DNA of 64,000 nucleotides from Comamonadaceae bacterium (GCA_947447985.1 CANFLX010000009.1:16232-80231); one strand, 5' to 3'. Counted from the first letter of the stretch, positions 1 to 8,289 are shown. Program-made: numbers and translations. The notes: generated by a model not told the origin, from the sequence alone.

Positions 1-167
1 TTAGACGCGTTTTTTGATCTTGAAAAAGGTAAAAATATGTTCTAGATTAAGCACTTAGGACTTCTAGTGAAAGTGTTGCTTGAATTAAGCTTGTTCGTCG
101 CACCGGTGACGCCGACGACAAACCCCCAGACGGGGCCAGGAGCCAGATGAAAAATGGGATGCGCCCT
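1..167. other. Window edge, no supported gene
   Basis: This stretch lies downstream of the minus-strand STAS gene and is more AT-rich than the rest of the window, especially bases 1-90. On the plus strand one frame is open from base 1 to a TAG at 43-45 (14 codons), so it could hold the last codons of a plus-strand gene that begins outside the window. This is too short to identify. I see no clear terminator hairpin. Confidence 0.3.
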
Positions 168-1739
168 TCAAGGGGCATCGCGCAAATGAATCTCCGCCAA
201 GGTGTCAACCCCGGCAGACTTCCACAAGGCTCCCGGAAGCAGGCCGACGTCGCTGAAGTGCACCTCGGACCCACAGACTTGCGCCTTTTGCAGCCACTGC
301 AGCAAATGCTGTGTGGCAGAGGCGTCCATCCTCACCATCGTGGCGCAGTCCACAAGGATGCGCCCGGGTACAGGCTCCGCCAGATTCAGACCCGTTTCCC
401 CGAGAACGTGACCGTGCAGGTACCAGAGCGAATCACCCGCTGGCGCACTCGCCACCGGTGCCGTCGCCAAGGCGTCGCCGCTAAATTCAAGGGAGCCTGG
501 ATTCCATGCGGGCGCGGGTTCGATGAAAGTGAGGCAAAAGTCGGTGCACGCAGCGTCAAAAGCAGCATGCATGCCCATCACCGTTAATAAACCGAAGCGC
601 AGCAGCCACAGGTGGCGACTGACTTCCGAGTTGCCAATGGGTGTGGCCTGCTCCAAGACGTACAGCAGGTTCGGCGTATCAACAAAGCGGAGCTGCTCCG
701 GCGCGCCGTGCGAGGTGTTGAATACCTGGGTGAGTTGGGCCGCAGCATCGACTTCAATGGTGCTCAAAGACGTCCAGTCCATGGTGCAATGTCCGCCTTG
801 CGTCCAATGCGCTTGAAACTCGTCGGCAGCGACCCGATCGAGCACGCTCGGGCAGCGCCACTTGCGGGAGGGGCGAGATTTTCCCCGGTTTTCAAAGCGT
901 GGTGCTGCGGAAACGCTCCCCCGTGAGGCCGAGTCGTCCCGGTCGGCAGAGGCGCGTCGCTGCCATTGGGGCGTGTTGCCCTCCCAAAAATCGAAATACT
1001 CCAGCACTGACCAATCAAACTGGGCTTGATTGCCTGTCGCGCGGTAAATATCCAAGAGCGCCAGTAATCGCTGAAGTGCGTGACCTGCGGAGGTCTCCCT
1101 GCCCCTCAGAGACCGTGCCAAATGCTGTGCCGCCAGCGCATATTGCGCATCGGCGAACAGCTCGGCAGCTTGGATCAACACCGCGTCCTGGGGCACTGGA
1201 GCGTGGGCGCGCGTCCCTTGCGACAGCGTGACCGCGCGGCGGTCCATCCACGCTTCACTGGCGGCGGCTGATTTTGTGGTGTGACTTTCCAGGGTTTGGA
1301 CCAGCAAGACCGAGGCCGGCAATTCGCTGTGGTGCATCATGTGCGTGAGCACGCTGGGGGAAGCAAACAGGGAGGCGGGAAATGGCTTGTCGGTGCCGGT
1401 ACCCGCGATGCCGACATCCCCATTGGAGTCGGAGCGCTGGTGGCGGCTGGAGACCCAAAGAAGGTCCAGTTGTGCCTCAATCTCGTCGATTTTTTTCAGG
1501 GTATCGCCCCGCATCTTGCCCGCGCGCGGCGCGGGCGCAGGGAGTCCGGCCAGCGTGGATGCTGCGACCTCGCCGGCTTGGCGCTTTTGCACGCTGCGCA
1601 GGTAGGCGAATTCTTGTTTGCGCACATGGTTCACCTGGCGCATCCACTGCGCGCGCGCGCTTGGTGTCAAAGCGCTGACGCCAGAGCCCTGCGATTCCCT
1701 GGCGGCAACACTCTCGGGTGATGGCGGGGTTTCGCTCAT
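168..1739 (-). CDS. Tandem STAS-domain protein with FimV-like helical segment
   Basis: A 523-residue cytoplasmic protein without signal peptide or membrane segment. The N-terminal 180 residues are low in recognisable structure. Residues about 186-255 look like a short tetratricopeptide/FimV-C-like helical unit (ALQRLLALLDIYRATGN). Residues about 296-405 resemble a degenerate STAS fold, and residues about 435-520 form a second, clearer one with the pattern GRILVDCATMVRMDASATQH, as in anti-sigma-factor-antagonist and MlaB-like domains. The serine/threonine phosphorylated in classical antagonists is not obvious. The gene starts 27 bases after the dksA stop and is probably co-transcribed with it. 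The function is unknown; a protein-interaction or scaffold role is inferred from STAS domains in general. No good Shine-Dalgarno sequence precedes the ATG, so translation may depend on the upstream gene. Confidence 0.75.
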   Translation of the reverse strand: MSETPPSPESVAARESQGSGVSALTPSARAQWMRQVNHVRKQEFAYLRSVQKRQAGEVAASTLAGLPAPAPRAGKMRGDTLKKIDEIEAQLDLLWVSSRHQRSDSNGDVGIAGTGTDKPFPASLFASPSVLTHMMHHSELPASVLLVQTLESHTTKSAAASEAWMDRRAVTLSQGTRAHAPVPQDAVLIQAAELFADAQYALAAQHLARSLRGRETSAGHALQRLLALLDIYRATGNQAQFDWSVLEYFDFWEGNTPQWQRRASADRDDSASRGSVSAAPRFENRGKSRPSRKWRCPSVLDRVAADEFQAHWTQGGHCTMDWTSLSTIEVDAAAQLTQVFNTSHGAPEQLRFVDTPNLLYVLEQATPIGNSEVSRHLWLLRFGLLTVMGMHAAFDAACTDFCLTFIEPAPAWNPGSLEFSGDALATAPVASAPAGDSLWYLHGHVLGETGLNLAEPVPGRILVDCATMVRMDASATQHLLQWLQKAQVCGSEVHFSDVGLLPGALWKSAGVDTLAEIHLRDAP

Positions 1740-1766
1740 GGTGCCAAGCGCTCGCGCGTTCGCCCC

Positions 1767-2870
1767 TTAGTCGCCAAACATCTTCTGTTTGAGTTCCCGG
1801 CGCTGTTGGGCTTCCAGGGACAGTGTGGCGGTGGGGCGGGCGAGCAAGCGGCCCACGCCAATCGCCTCGCCGGTCTCGTCACAGTAGCCATAGTCACCGG
1901 CATCGATGCGGGCGATCGATTGCTCGATTTTTTTCAGCAGCTTGCGCTCGCGGTCGCGGGTGCGCAACTCCAAGGCATGCTCTTCTTCAATGGTGGCCCG
2001 GTCAGCGGGGTCGGGCACCACCGAGGTGTCCTCACGCAAGTGCTCGGTGGTCTCGCCGGCACTGCTCAAAATATCGCGCTTCAGCACATTGAGTTTGAGT
2101 CTGAATGCGGCCAGTTGCACTTCGTTCATGTACTCCGAGTCCGGCATGGCGAGCAACTCGGCGTCTGTGAGGCGCTCCACCGGCGTGGTTTTCCAATTGT
2201 TGGCCAGCTTGCTGTCTTTTTTCACAATCGCCGGAATCACCGGCGGGGCAAAAACAGCCTGGCTCGACGGGTTGAAGCTGGCCTTGGCCGCAGTGGATGC
2301 CACGGATTGCGCCATCGAAGGCACGGTCAGCATGGCCAGTCGCGAGGACGGGCGGCCTGATTTCACGGGGACGGTGCTTGCAGCGACTGGCGCAGGAACG
2401 GGGGCGACGGCTTTGGGAGGAGAGGAATTCACAGGGGCTTTGGTTGGGGATTCGACCACGGCGGCAGGCGCCGTGGCAGGAGTTGCTTTCGAGGGTGCTT
2501 TTTTCACCGCAGCGGGTGAAGCGGCAGCTTTCTTGGCGACGGCGGGTTTAGTGACTGCCGGGCTGGGCTTTGATTTGGACGAAATGGCAGCCTTGGCCGG
2601 TGGCGCCTTTGCAGCGACTTTTGCGGGTGACTTTACCGGTGCTTTGGCGGGCGTCTTTGCGGCTGCCTTGGCAGGGGTTTTAGTCGTTGTTTTTGGGGTC
2701 GTCGCAGCGGGCTTCTTTGCTGCAGCAGCCGGTTTCGCCGCGGCCTTCAGCGGCGCTTTGGCAGCCGGTTTGGCCTTGCTTGGAGTGGCTGCAAGCGGGG
2801 TCGCTTTGGCCTTTGGCTTCGCAATGGGGCTCGCCTTTGCCTTGCTTGGGCTTGCTTTGGTGGCTTTCAC
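1767..2870 (-). CDS. dksA: DksA-family RNA polymerase-binding factor with H1-like N-terminal tail
   Basis: DksA enters the RNA polymerase secondary channel and, with ppGpp, adjusts initiation at rRNA and amino-acid promoters. The last 130 or so residues are a typical DksA core: EYMNEVQL, a coiled-coil tip DPADRAT that keeps the DxxDxA catalytic motif, then RDRERKLLKKIE. The zinc finger is degenerate: the four cysteines of the E. coli protein are represented by C, T, S and A (YCDETG and TATLSLEA), a form common in alpha- and betaproteobacteria. The first 200 or so residues are Ala/Lys/Pro-rich repeats resembling histone H1 or AlgP tails, giving 367 residues against 151 in E. coli. I chose the GTG at 2870 because TAGGAG lies eight bases upstream; the frame stays open to an ATG at 3020. 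It is followed by the STAS gene. Confidence 0.85.
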   Translation of the reverse strand: MKATKASPSKAKASPIAKPKAKATPLAATPSKAKPAAKAPLKAAAKPAAAAKKPAATTPKTTTKTPAKAAAKTPAKAPVKSPAKVAAKAPPAKAAISSKSKPSPAVTKPAVAKKAAASPAAVKKAPSKATPATAPAAVVESPTKAPVNSSPPKAVAPVPAPVAASTVPVKSGRPSSRLAMLTVPSMAQSVASTAAKASFNPSSQAVFAPPVIPAIVKKDSKLANNWKTTPVERLTDAELLAMPDSEYMNEVQLAAFRLKLNVLKRDILSSAGETTEHLREDTSVVPDPADRATIEEEHALELRTRDRERKLLKKIEQSIARIDAGDYGYCDETGEAIGVGRLLARPTATLSLEAQQRRELKQKMFGD

Positions 2871-3051
2871 GGCTGGACTCCTAACGGTAACGCGATGGTC
2901 GAGGGTAGGGTGTTGGGGCTTCCCTGCAGGGGAGGCGGGCGCTGCACCCGTCTCTTCGGCGCGGGAGTGTACAGGGTTCGTTGCGGGGAACCCCATCATG
3001 TGTAAAAGCGCGACCAACATGCGGTCTCCAGAAGGATATGAATCACCAGGC

Positions 3052-3077
3052 TAAAAATTGCTGCGGCGCAGCAATTT
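3052..3077 (-). terminator. Intrinsic terminator after the COG0523 gene
   Basis: A near-perfect 23-base palindrome (3055-3077) has 11-base arms around a single central base: AAATTGCTGCG and CGCAGCAATTT. On the minus strand it lies about 20 bases past the COG0523 stop codon and runs into a short T run (TTTTTAG), as expected of a Rho-independent terminator. It separates the GTPase gene from dksA, so dksA should have its own promoter in 2871-3050, where I could not pick a convincing -35/-10 pair. Confidence 0.65.
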
Positions 3078-3096
3078 CGCCATTCTCGCTGAAAAA

Positions 3097-4152
3097 TCAG
3101 ACCAGTGACTGCTCCAAGCCCTGCAACAGGATGTCTTTGGGCAGATCGATGCCAATAAACACGAGTTTGCTGTTTTTCACTTCATCAGCGCCCCAGGCCG
3201 GGCCCAAATCGCTGCCCATGAGCTGGTGCACGCCTTGAAAGATTACTTTGCGCTCGCTGCCCTTCATATACAGAACGCCTTTGTAGCGCAGCATGCGCGG
3301 GCCATAGATGTTGACGATGGCGCCCAGGAAGTCTTCCAGTCGCGCCGGGTCAAAGGCGCGGTCTGACTTGAACACAAAGCTTTTGACGTCGTCATCCACA
3401 TGGTGGTGGTGCCCATGGTGGCTGTGGGAAGGATGGTCACAGTGCGCATCGTGGTGGTCATGGTCGTGGTGATCGTGTCCGTGGTCATGCGCATCTGGCG
3501 TCAGGAAATCGGGATCGATATCGAGTTTGGCGTTCAAATTGAAGCCGCGCAGGTCAAAAAAGTCCTTGATCGCGACTTCGCCGAAGTGCACGAGGTGCTG
3601 GGGCGCACGCGGGTTCATGTGCTTGAGGCGGTGTTGCAGGGCGTCCAGGTCGGCTGCAGACACCAATTCGGACTTGCTGATGAAAATCTGGTCGGCAAAG
3701 CCCACCTGGCGGCGCGCTTCCTGGCGGTCGTTGAGTTGCTCGGGCGCGTGCTTGGCGTCGACCAGGGTCAATATGGCGTCCAGCAGGTAGGACTCGGCCA
3801 CTTCATCGTCCATAAAAAAGGTTTGCGCCACCGGGCCGGGGTCGGCCAGACCGGTGGTCTCGATCACCACGCGGTCAAAGTCCAGCTCACCTTTGCGCTT
3901 TTTCTCGGCCAAGCTTTGCAAAGTCGCGCGCAGGTCTTCGCGGATGGTGCAGCAAATGCAGCCGTTGCTCATTTGGATGATTTGCTCGGTCGTGTCGGAC
4001 ACCAAAATGTCACTGTCAATGTTTTCTTCGCCGAATTCGTTCTCAATCACGGCGATTTTTTGGCCATGCGCCTCGTGCAAGATGCGTTTGAGCACCGTGG
4101 TTTTGCCGGCGCCTAAAAAGCCGGTCAAGATCGTGGCGGGGATGAGGGACAT
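3097..4152 (-). CDS. COG0523 (CobW/YjiA/ZigA-like) metallochaperone GTPase
   Basis: A G3E-family P-loop GTPase thought to deliver zinc or another metal to target proteins. The Walker A motif GFLGAGKTT is at residues 11-19, the diagnostic metal-binding GCICC at 64-68, and an SKSE base-recognition motif at 159-162. A very His-rich linker (residues 222-251, almost every second residue His or Asp) precedes the C-terminal CobW_C domain. The length of 351 residues fits the family. The gene is followed by a terminator and then dksA. COG0523 genes often sit next to dksA paralogues in zinc-stress loci of pseudomonads, so a link to zinc economy is plausible. I saw no Zur-box-like palindrome upstream. 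It is unlikely to be cobW itself, as no cobalamin genes are nearby. Confidence 0.88.
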   Translation of the reverse strand: MSLIPATILTGFLGAGKTTVLKRILHEAHGQKIAVIENEFGEENIDSDILVSDTTEQIIQMSNGCICCTIREDLRATLQSLAEKKRKGELDFDRVVIETTGLADPGPVAQTFFMDDEVAESYLLDAILTLVDAKHAPEQLNDRQEARRQVGFADQIFISKSELVSAADLDALQHRLKHMNPRAPQHLVHFGEVAIKDFFDLRGFNLNAKLDIDPDFLTPDAHDHGHDHHDHDHHDAHCDHPSHSHHGHHHHVDDDVKSFVFKSDRAFDPARLEDFLGAIVNIYGPRMLRYKGVLYMKGSERKVIFQGVHQLMGSDLGPAWGADEVKNSKLVFIGIDLPKDILLQGLEQSLV

Positions 4153-4322
4153 AGGAGATTTCCAATCGGAGTGAGAACGGCGCTATTTTCGCAGGCTCGT
4201 TGCCAGCGGCGCTCAGCACGGGCGCTAAAGCCCGAAAGTGCGCCCTGACTTGTTGACATGCGTCAGCAAAGGGCTGGCGCATTACGTCTACAGTGAGACT
4301 ATTTACAACTTGGAGTGTTTTG

Positions 4323-4634
4323 ATGATTTCACTGGATGCCGACCAAAAAGCCAAACTCATGAGTGACCTGCGGGTGGTGATCGACGATGCGCAGGAGTTG
4401 CTGCGCATGACGGCAGACCAGGTGGGTGACAGCGCCGTGGGGGTGCGCGCCCGGGTGGAAGCGCGCCTTGCCGACGCAACACGGGATCTGCAGCACCTGC
4501 AAGACGATGTGGTGGCCCGCGCAAAGGCGGCCGGACACGCGACCGACGAGTTTGTGCAAGAGCACCCCTGGCAGTCCATCGGCATTGCCGCAGGACTGGG
4601 CCTGGTGGTGGGCTTGCTCATTGCACGGCGCTAA
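4323..4634 (+). CDS. YqjD/ElaB-like DUF883 membrane-anchored ribosome-associated protein
   Basis: A 103-residue protein of the DUF883 family. Most of it is amphipathic helix (residues 1-75, with a VxARVEARLADATRDL pattern), followed by one C-terminal membrane segment (SIGIAAGLGLVVGLLIARR). E. coli YqjD and ElaB anchor to the inner membrane and bind ribosomes in stationary phase. The ATG at 4323 is preferred over one at 4293 because TTGGAG lies upstream of it at 4311-4316. It is first of a three-gene set resembling yqjDEK. A TTGACA at 4253-4258 could be a -35 element, but no good -10 stands at the right distance. Confidence 0.82.
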   Translation: MISLDADQKAKLMSDLRVVIDDAQELLRMTADQVGDSAVGVRARVEARLADATRDLQHLQDDVVARAKAAGHATDEFVQEHPWQSIGIAAGLGLVVGLLIARR

Positions 4635-4652
4635 TTCTGGGGTACCAAGCCG

Positions 4653-5069
4653 ATGCGTGAGTCACCGAAAACTGAGTCTTCCAGCCAAGCGCCTGGGGCG
4701 CACGCCGCGGCCCCCGATGGCTTGCTCGCCTCGCTCAAGCAGCTGTTGAAGACTGTTTTAGAGACGCTGCAGGTGCGCCTGGAGTTGTTGGGCACCGAAC
4801 TGGAGGCGGAAAAAAGCCGCCTCTTCGACGTGCTGGTGATGGCGCTTCTTGCGCTGGTGTTTCTGGCATTGGGCTTGGTGTTGCTGTGCGGCGCGGTGAT
4901 CTTGCTGTTTCCCGATGGCTGGCGCTTGGCGGCAGCCGCTGGTTTGGCGATGTTCTTTCTGGCGGGGGGCGTGGCCCTGGTGCTCCTGGCGCGGCGACGC
5001 CTGCGCAACCCTTTGGGCATGTTCCACGCCAGTGCCCAAGAGCTGGCGCGGGACCGGGGCGAGCCATGA
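4653..5069 (+). CDS. YqjE-like phage-holin-superfamily membrane protein
   Basis: A 138-residue inner-membrane protein. An amphipathic stretch (residues 25-58, LLASLKQLLKTVLETLQVRL) is followed by two strongly hydrophobic segments (about 60-85 and 92-112) and a basic C-terminus. This is the layout of the YqjE / Holin-X superfamily, whose members are small membrane proteins of unknown function and not lysis genes. It follows the DUF883 gene by 18 bases and overlaps the next gene by four bases (ATGA), so the three are translated together. Confidence 0.78.
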   Translation: MRESPKTESSSQAPGAHAAAPDGLLASLKQLLKTVLETLQVRLELLGTELEAEKSRLFDVLVMALLALVFLALGLVLLCGAVILLFPDGWRLAAAAGLAMFFLAGGVALVLLARRRLRNPLGMFHASAQELARDRGEP

Positions 5070-5341
5070 GCGCTAAAAGCATGGACCTGCGACTGCGCCA
5101 GCAGCGCATCCTGCGCCGCAGTGCACAGCTGCGAACCGATGTGGTCTGTCAAAGCGAATTCTTGAGAGCCCCTTTGGCGCAGGTCGACCGCCTGCAGCGG
5201 GGTGTTCAGTGGTTGCGATTACACCCGATCGGCATGGCTGCCTTGGCGGCCGTCACACTGGCCATGAAGCCGCGCAATGCGATGTCAAAAATCGGCCGGG
5301 CTTGGACGCTCTGGACCATGCTGAGCCGCTTTTTGCGCTAG
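5066..5341 (+). CDS. YqjK-like small protein
   Basis: A 91-residue basic protein that starts inside the stop codon of the YqjE-like gene (ATGA overlap). The N-terminal half is Arg/Gln-rich helix (LRLRQQRILRRSAQL), followed by LHPIGMAALAAVTLAMKP, which could be a short membrane-associated segment. Position and composition match the third gene of the yqjDEK cluster; the family has no established function. Confidence 0.68.
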   Translation: MSAKSMDLRLRQQRILRRSAQLRTDVVCQSEFLRAPLAQVDRLQRGVQWLRLHPIGMAALAAVTLAMKPRNAMSKIGRAWTLWTMLSRFLR

Positions 5342-5357
5342 CCGGGGTCAAGAGGGT

Positions 5358-6383
5358 TTAAGGCTCTTCCACACGGCCGTCGGTGTGGCGTGCAAAGCGG
5401 CCTTTATCGCGCGCATGCACCGGATCACTGGCGCCCCAGGGCCAGCCACCGAACTCGGTGCGCCGGTAATCCGCAAAAGCCTGGTGGATTTCAGCTTGGG
5501 TATTCATCACGAAGGGGCCGTACTGGGCCACCGGCTCCGCAATCGGGTGGCCCTGTAGCAGCAACATCTCGGACTCTTGGTCGCCGTTGACCAGCTCCAG
5601 CCTGTGTTGCGCCCGCACTTCAACGACCGATGGTGCGCCAATGCCTCGACCATCCATGGCGATGGAGTGCCCTTTGAAAAAATACAGCTGGCGGCGTGTT
5701 CCGGTATGCGCTGCGGGCGGCAGCGTCCAGTGCGCTCCCGGTGCCATGCGGATGGTGAAGATGGCCAGGTCTGCGTCCGCCTCGCTGGCCCACGAGTCAG
5801 GTGGCGGCGGCAGGCCCTTGGCCCCCTCCAGGGCACCCGCCACCACCACCACATCGGTCGTGCGGCCTTGCGCATCGACATGGTGGACGGTTTGAACCTT
5901 TTCTCCCCAGAACATCGTGAAGTGGGGTTCGGCCATTTTGTTTTTGGCCGGAAGGTTGAGCCAAATCTGGAACAACTCGGCTGGATTCGGCGCGTCGGCA
6001 TTGCGCAATGGGAACATCTCACAGTGCACAATACCTTTGCCCGCGGTCAGCCACTGCACATCACCCGGACCAAAGCGGGCGGTGGCGCCCAATGAGTCGG
6101 AGTGGTCAATATAGCCTTGACGCGCGATGGTCACGGTCTCAAACCCCCGGTGCGGATGGGCTGGAAAGCCGGGCACCGTGGTGCCGTGGTACATGCTCCA
6201 GCCGTCTTTGCCGCCGAAGTCCTGGCCCAGATGGCGCCCGCTTAAGGCTGCATCCGGCCCCATCTGCGCATTGCCGCGTGGATACGCGTCCACGTGGTGC
6301 ACGCAAAACAAGAAGGGATCGATGGTCGGCCACGGCGGGGCTGCAAGCGGTGCGACCGAGAGGATGTTGGAACTGTGGGCCAT
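5358..6383 (-). CDS. Pirin family protein (cupin, possible quercetinase-like)
   Basis: Pirins are bicupin proteins with an iron site in the N-terminal cupin; bacterial members can show quercetinase activity or bind metabolic enzymes. The metal ligands are visible: H76 and H78 in HPHRGFETVTI, and H120 and E122 in GIVHCEMF. The Pirin_C domain fills the second half. The ATG at 6383 gives 341 residues; the 30 extra residues of the longest frame (start 6473) overlap the divergent gene and are not pirin-like. An AGAGG precedes the chosen start. It is transcribed divergently from the sialidase-like gene, with 74 bases between them. The physiological role is not evident from context. Confidence 0.87.
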   Translation of the reverse strand: MAHSSNILSVAPLAAPPWPTIDPFLFCVHHVDAYPRGNAQMGPDAALSGRHLGQDFGGKDGWSMYHGTTVPGFPAHPHRGFETVTIARQGYIDHSDSLGATARFGPGDVQWLTAGKGIVHCEMFPLRNADAPNPAELFQIWLNLPAKNKMAEPHFTMFWGEKVQTVHHVDAQGRTTDVVVVAGALEGAKGLPPPPDSWASEADADLAIFTIRMAPGAHWTLPPAAHTGTRRQLYFFKGHSIAMDGRGIGAPSVVEVRAQHRLELVNGDQESEMLLLQGHPIAEPVAQYGPFVMNTQAEIHQAFADYRRTEFGGWPWGASDPVHARDKGRFARHTDGRVEEP

Positions 6384-6457
6384 GGTTTGCCTCTGTGGAT
6401 AGGTGCTCAACGGAAAGGGCGCAACACAAGCGCGAGGGCGGTTGATAATGCCAACCC

Positions 6458-7621
6458 ATGATTGTCCTCCCATTGCTGGGCCGCCTTACCGTCTCGCTGA
6501 TGCTGGTCGCAGCCGCGTTCGCGTGGACCATGTCATCGCAATGCCCTGCACCTTCGCAATCGGTTGCTATTGCGCCAGCCGGTAGAGCGGACATGACTGG
6601 CCAATGGGTGGAGAGAGCGCGAGGCAGTATTCCAATGCCGAGCGGAGTCCCGTCCGCCCATGCGAGTGCTTTGGTCGCCATGCCACCCTCCGATCCTGCT
6701 GTGCTCAGTGCTTTCTGGTTCGCTGGAGACCGCGAAAGCGCGCCTAATGTGGAAATTGCCGCCTCCCAATTCAACCGCAGTAGCCAATCCTGGACCCAGC
6801 CTCAGATGGTGGTGAACCGCCACGTTGCAGCAAGTATGTTGGGGACTGGGATCCGCCGCCTGGGAAATCCGATTGCCTGGCTTGACCCCCGCGGGCGCCT
6901 GCATCTTTTTGTTGTGGCCACAGGGCTTGGCGGGTGGTCCGCGTCGCGCATCCTGCATTTGGAGCAATCGAGCCCTTTGGGCGGTCAAGACCTGCAGTTT
7001 CGGCCAGTGGGCGTGATTCCCTTGTCTTGGTTATGGAATGTGAGCTACTTGGTACGTACAGCGCCACTGCCATTGGCGGACGGCGGCATGGTCCTACCTG
7101 CATACTTTGAGTTTCGTATCAAGACGCCGGTTGCGCTGCGCTTTGATCAGAACGGCTCGTTTGTCGGAATGACACGTATTTCACACCGGACTTTTGCCTT
7201 GCAGCCTGCTTTGTTAAGTTTGGCGCCCAACCATTGGCTGGCGCTCATGCGCGACCATGGCGACAACGGAAAAATCCGGGCTTCCGAGAGTTGGGACAGT
7301 GGTGCGACCTGGAACGATGGCAAAGACCTCTCTTTGCCCAATCCGGACGCTGGTATCGCAACACTGAGCGTTGGCGATATCCATCTTTTGGCTTACAACC
7401 CCTCGAGCGAGAACCGCTATGCCCTGACCTTGGCCAACTCCAAATCAGGCACAGACTGGTCGACCATCGTCGAATTGGAACGGGATCACATGACGGGCCA
7501 GGAATACTCCTACCCCTCAATGGCATGGGCCGATAACAGTCTTTGGGTCAGTTACACCGACCGGCGCAAAAGTATCACTTGGCGCCGCTTTGACTGGTCC
7601 CCTGGAGCGGCGAAACCATGA
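6458..7621 (+). CDS. BNR-repeat sialidase-like protein (PF13088 type)
   Basis: A 387-residue protein with an N-terminal hydrophobic segment (residues 5-25) that exports or anchors it. The rest matches the six-bladed propeller family annotated as predicted neuraminidase: AHASALVAMP near residue 70, FWFAGDRESAPNVEI, LGNPIAWLDPRGRLHLF, GLGGWSASR, WNVSYLVRTAPLPLADGG, and an Asp-box SWDSGATW at about residue 276. Members of this branch occur in many bacteria that lack sialic acid, so the true substrate is unknown and could be another glycan. It overlaps the following membrane protein gene by four bases (ATGA), so the two are coupled. The nearby GT39, GtrA and GT9 genes make an envelope-glycan role plausible. 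Confidence 0.75.
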   Translation: MIVLPLLGRLTVSLMLVAAAFAWTMSSQCPAPSQSVAIAPAGRADMTGQWVERARGSIPMPSGVPSAHASALVAMPPSDPAVLSAFWFAGDRESAPNVEIAASQFNRSSQSWTQPQMVVNRHVAASMLGTGIRRLGNPIAWLDPRGRLHLFVVATGLGGWSASRILHLEQSSPLGGQDLQFRPVGVIPLSWLWNVSYLVRTAPLPLADGGMVLPAYFEFRIKTPVALRFDQNGSFVGMTRISHRTFALQPALLSLAPNHWLALMRDHGDNGKIRASESWDSGATWNDGKDLSLPNPDAGIATLSVGDIHLLAYNPSSENRYALTLANSKSGTDWSTIVELERDHMTGQEYSYPSMAWADNSLWVSYTDRRKSITWRRFDWSPGAAKP

Positions 7622-8289
7622 GTGTTGAAGACCTCTGGACAACCCTGGCTCTGCAGTACGCGCCCTTGCTGCCGACGACGCAGAGTCTGCAATGGGCGCG
7701 CCATTTGCTTTGGAGCATGGTCCTGACTGCCGTGGGGCTCAAGCTGGTCGCACGTTTTTATCGCCGGCCCCGTTGGCTGCAGCCTCTGCCCTGGTTGCTG
7801 GCGCTGTGGGCCTGGGTGCCGGGCCCATGGGGAGTCAGTTATTGGTTGGGCCTGGCCTTCCAAATCCCAAGCCTGAGCGCTGCATTTCTTGCTCTGTCCG
7901 TTGTGCTGCATCGCGCCTCGCATCGGACTTCAGCGTATACCGATCCGCCGCAGGCACCACAGGCTTGGAGCATTGCCTGGGCGGCGCTGGCGGTTGCAAC
8001 AGGGGCCCTCCTCGTGTTGGACACCTTTGCAGTTTTCGATTTTTCGATGTACCAGTGGGGCTTTTCACCTGCGGCATTCGTGGTGGCGCTGAGCATTGCG
8101 CTCTTGCCATGGCTTGTGTCGGGCACACAGGGGCTGCGTCAGACGCCGGTGTGGACTTTGCTCGCCGCGCTTGCCGTGTTTTTGCTCACGCGTTGGCCCA
8201 CCGGCAATGTATGGGACGCGCTGTTGGATCCCTGCCTGTGGCTGGTGTCGTCGGCTTACCTGCTACGCAGACCTTGGCGCTGGGGCTGA
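7618..8289 (+). CDS. Orphan polytopic membrane protein coupled to the sialidase-like gene
   Basis: A 223-residue protein with about six or seven hydrophobic segments (roughly residues 28-45, 58-75, 78-100, 118-138, 145-165, 175-190 and 200-215). It is Trp-rich in the loops. I do not recognise a family or a catalytic motif. It begins in the last codon of the sialidase-like gene and converges with the GT39 gene, 18 bases away. Translational coupling suggests the two proteins act together at the inner membrane. Confidence 0.65.
   Translation: MSVEDLWTTLALQYAPLLPTTQSLQWARHLLWSMVLTAVGLKLVARFYRRPRWLQPLPWLLALWAWVPGPWGVSYWLGLAFQIPSLSAAFLALSVVLHRASHRTSAYTDPPQAPQAWSIAWAALAVATGALLVLDTFAVFDFSMYQWGFSPAAFVVALSIALLPWLVSGTQGLRQTPVWTLLAALAVFLLTRWPTGNVWDALLDPCLWLVSSAYLLRRPWRWG

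Noticed and set aside
2085..2880. Tandem DNA repeat in the dksA 5' half
   Set aside because: The repetition is at the level of Ala/Lys/Pro codons and degenerate in DNA; no fixed repeat unit or array is present.
1906..3054. Plus-strand frame of 382 codons opposite dksA, rich in Ala, Gly and Phe and apparently membrane-like
   Set aside because: The antisense of Ala/Lys/Pro repeats gives hydrophobic Gly/Leu/Phe runs. The DksA core on the minus strand is unambiguous.
4253..4295. Sigma-70 promoter before the DUF883 gene built on TTGACA at 4253
   Set aside because: No hexamer resembling TATAAT occurs 16-18 bases downstream; the best -10-like sequences are 21 or more bases away.
4653..5069. Phage holin, as a hint of prophage
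   Set aside because: The Holin-X superfamily match is the YqjE type found in yqjDEK clusters; no phage genes are near.
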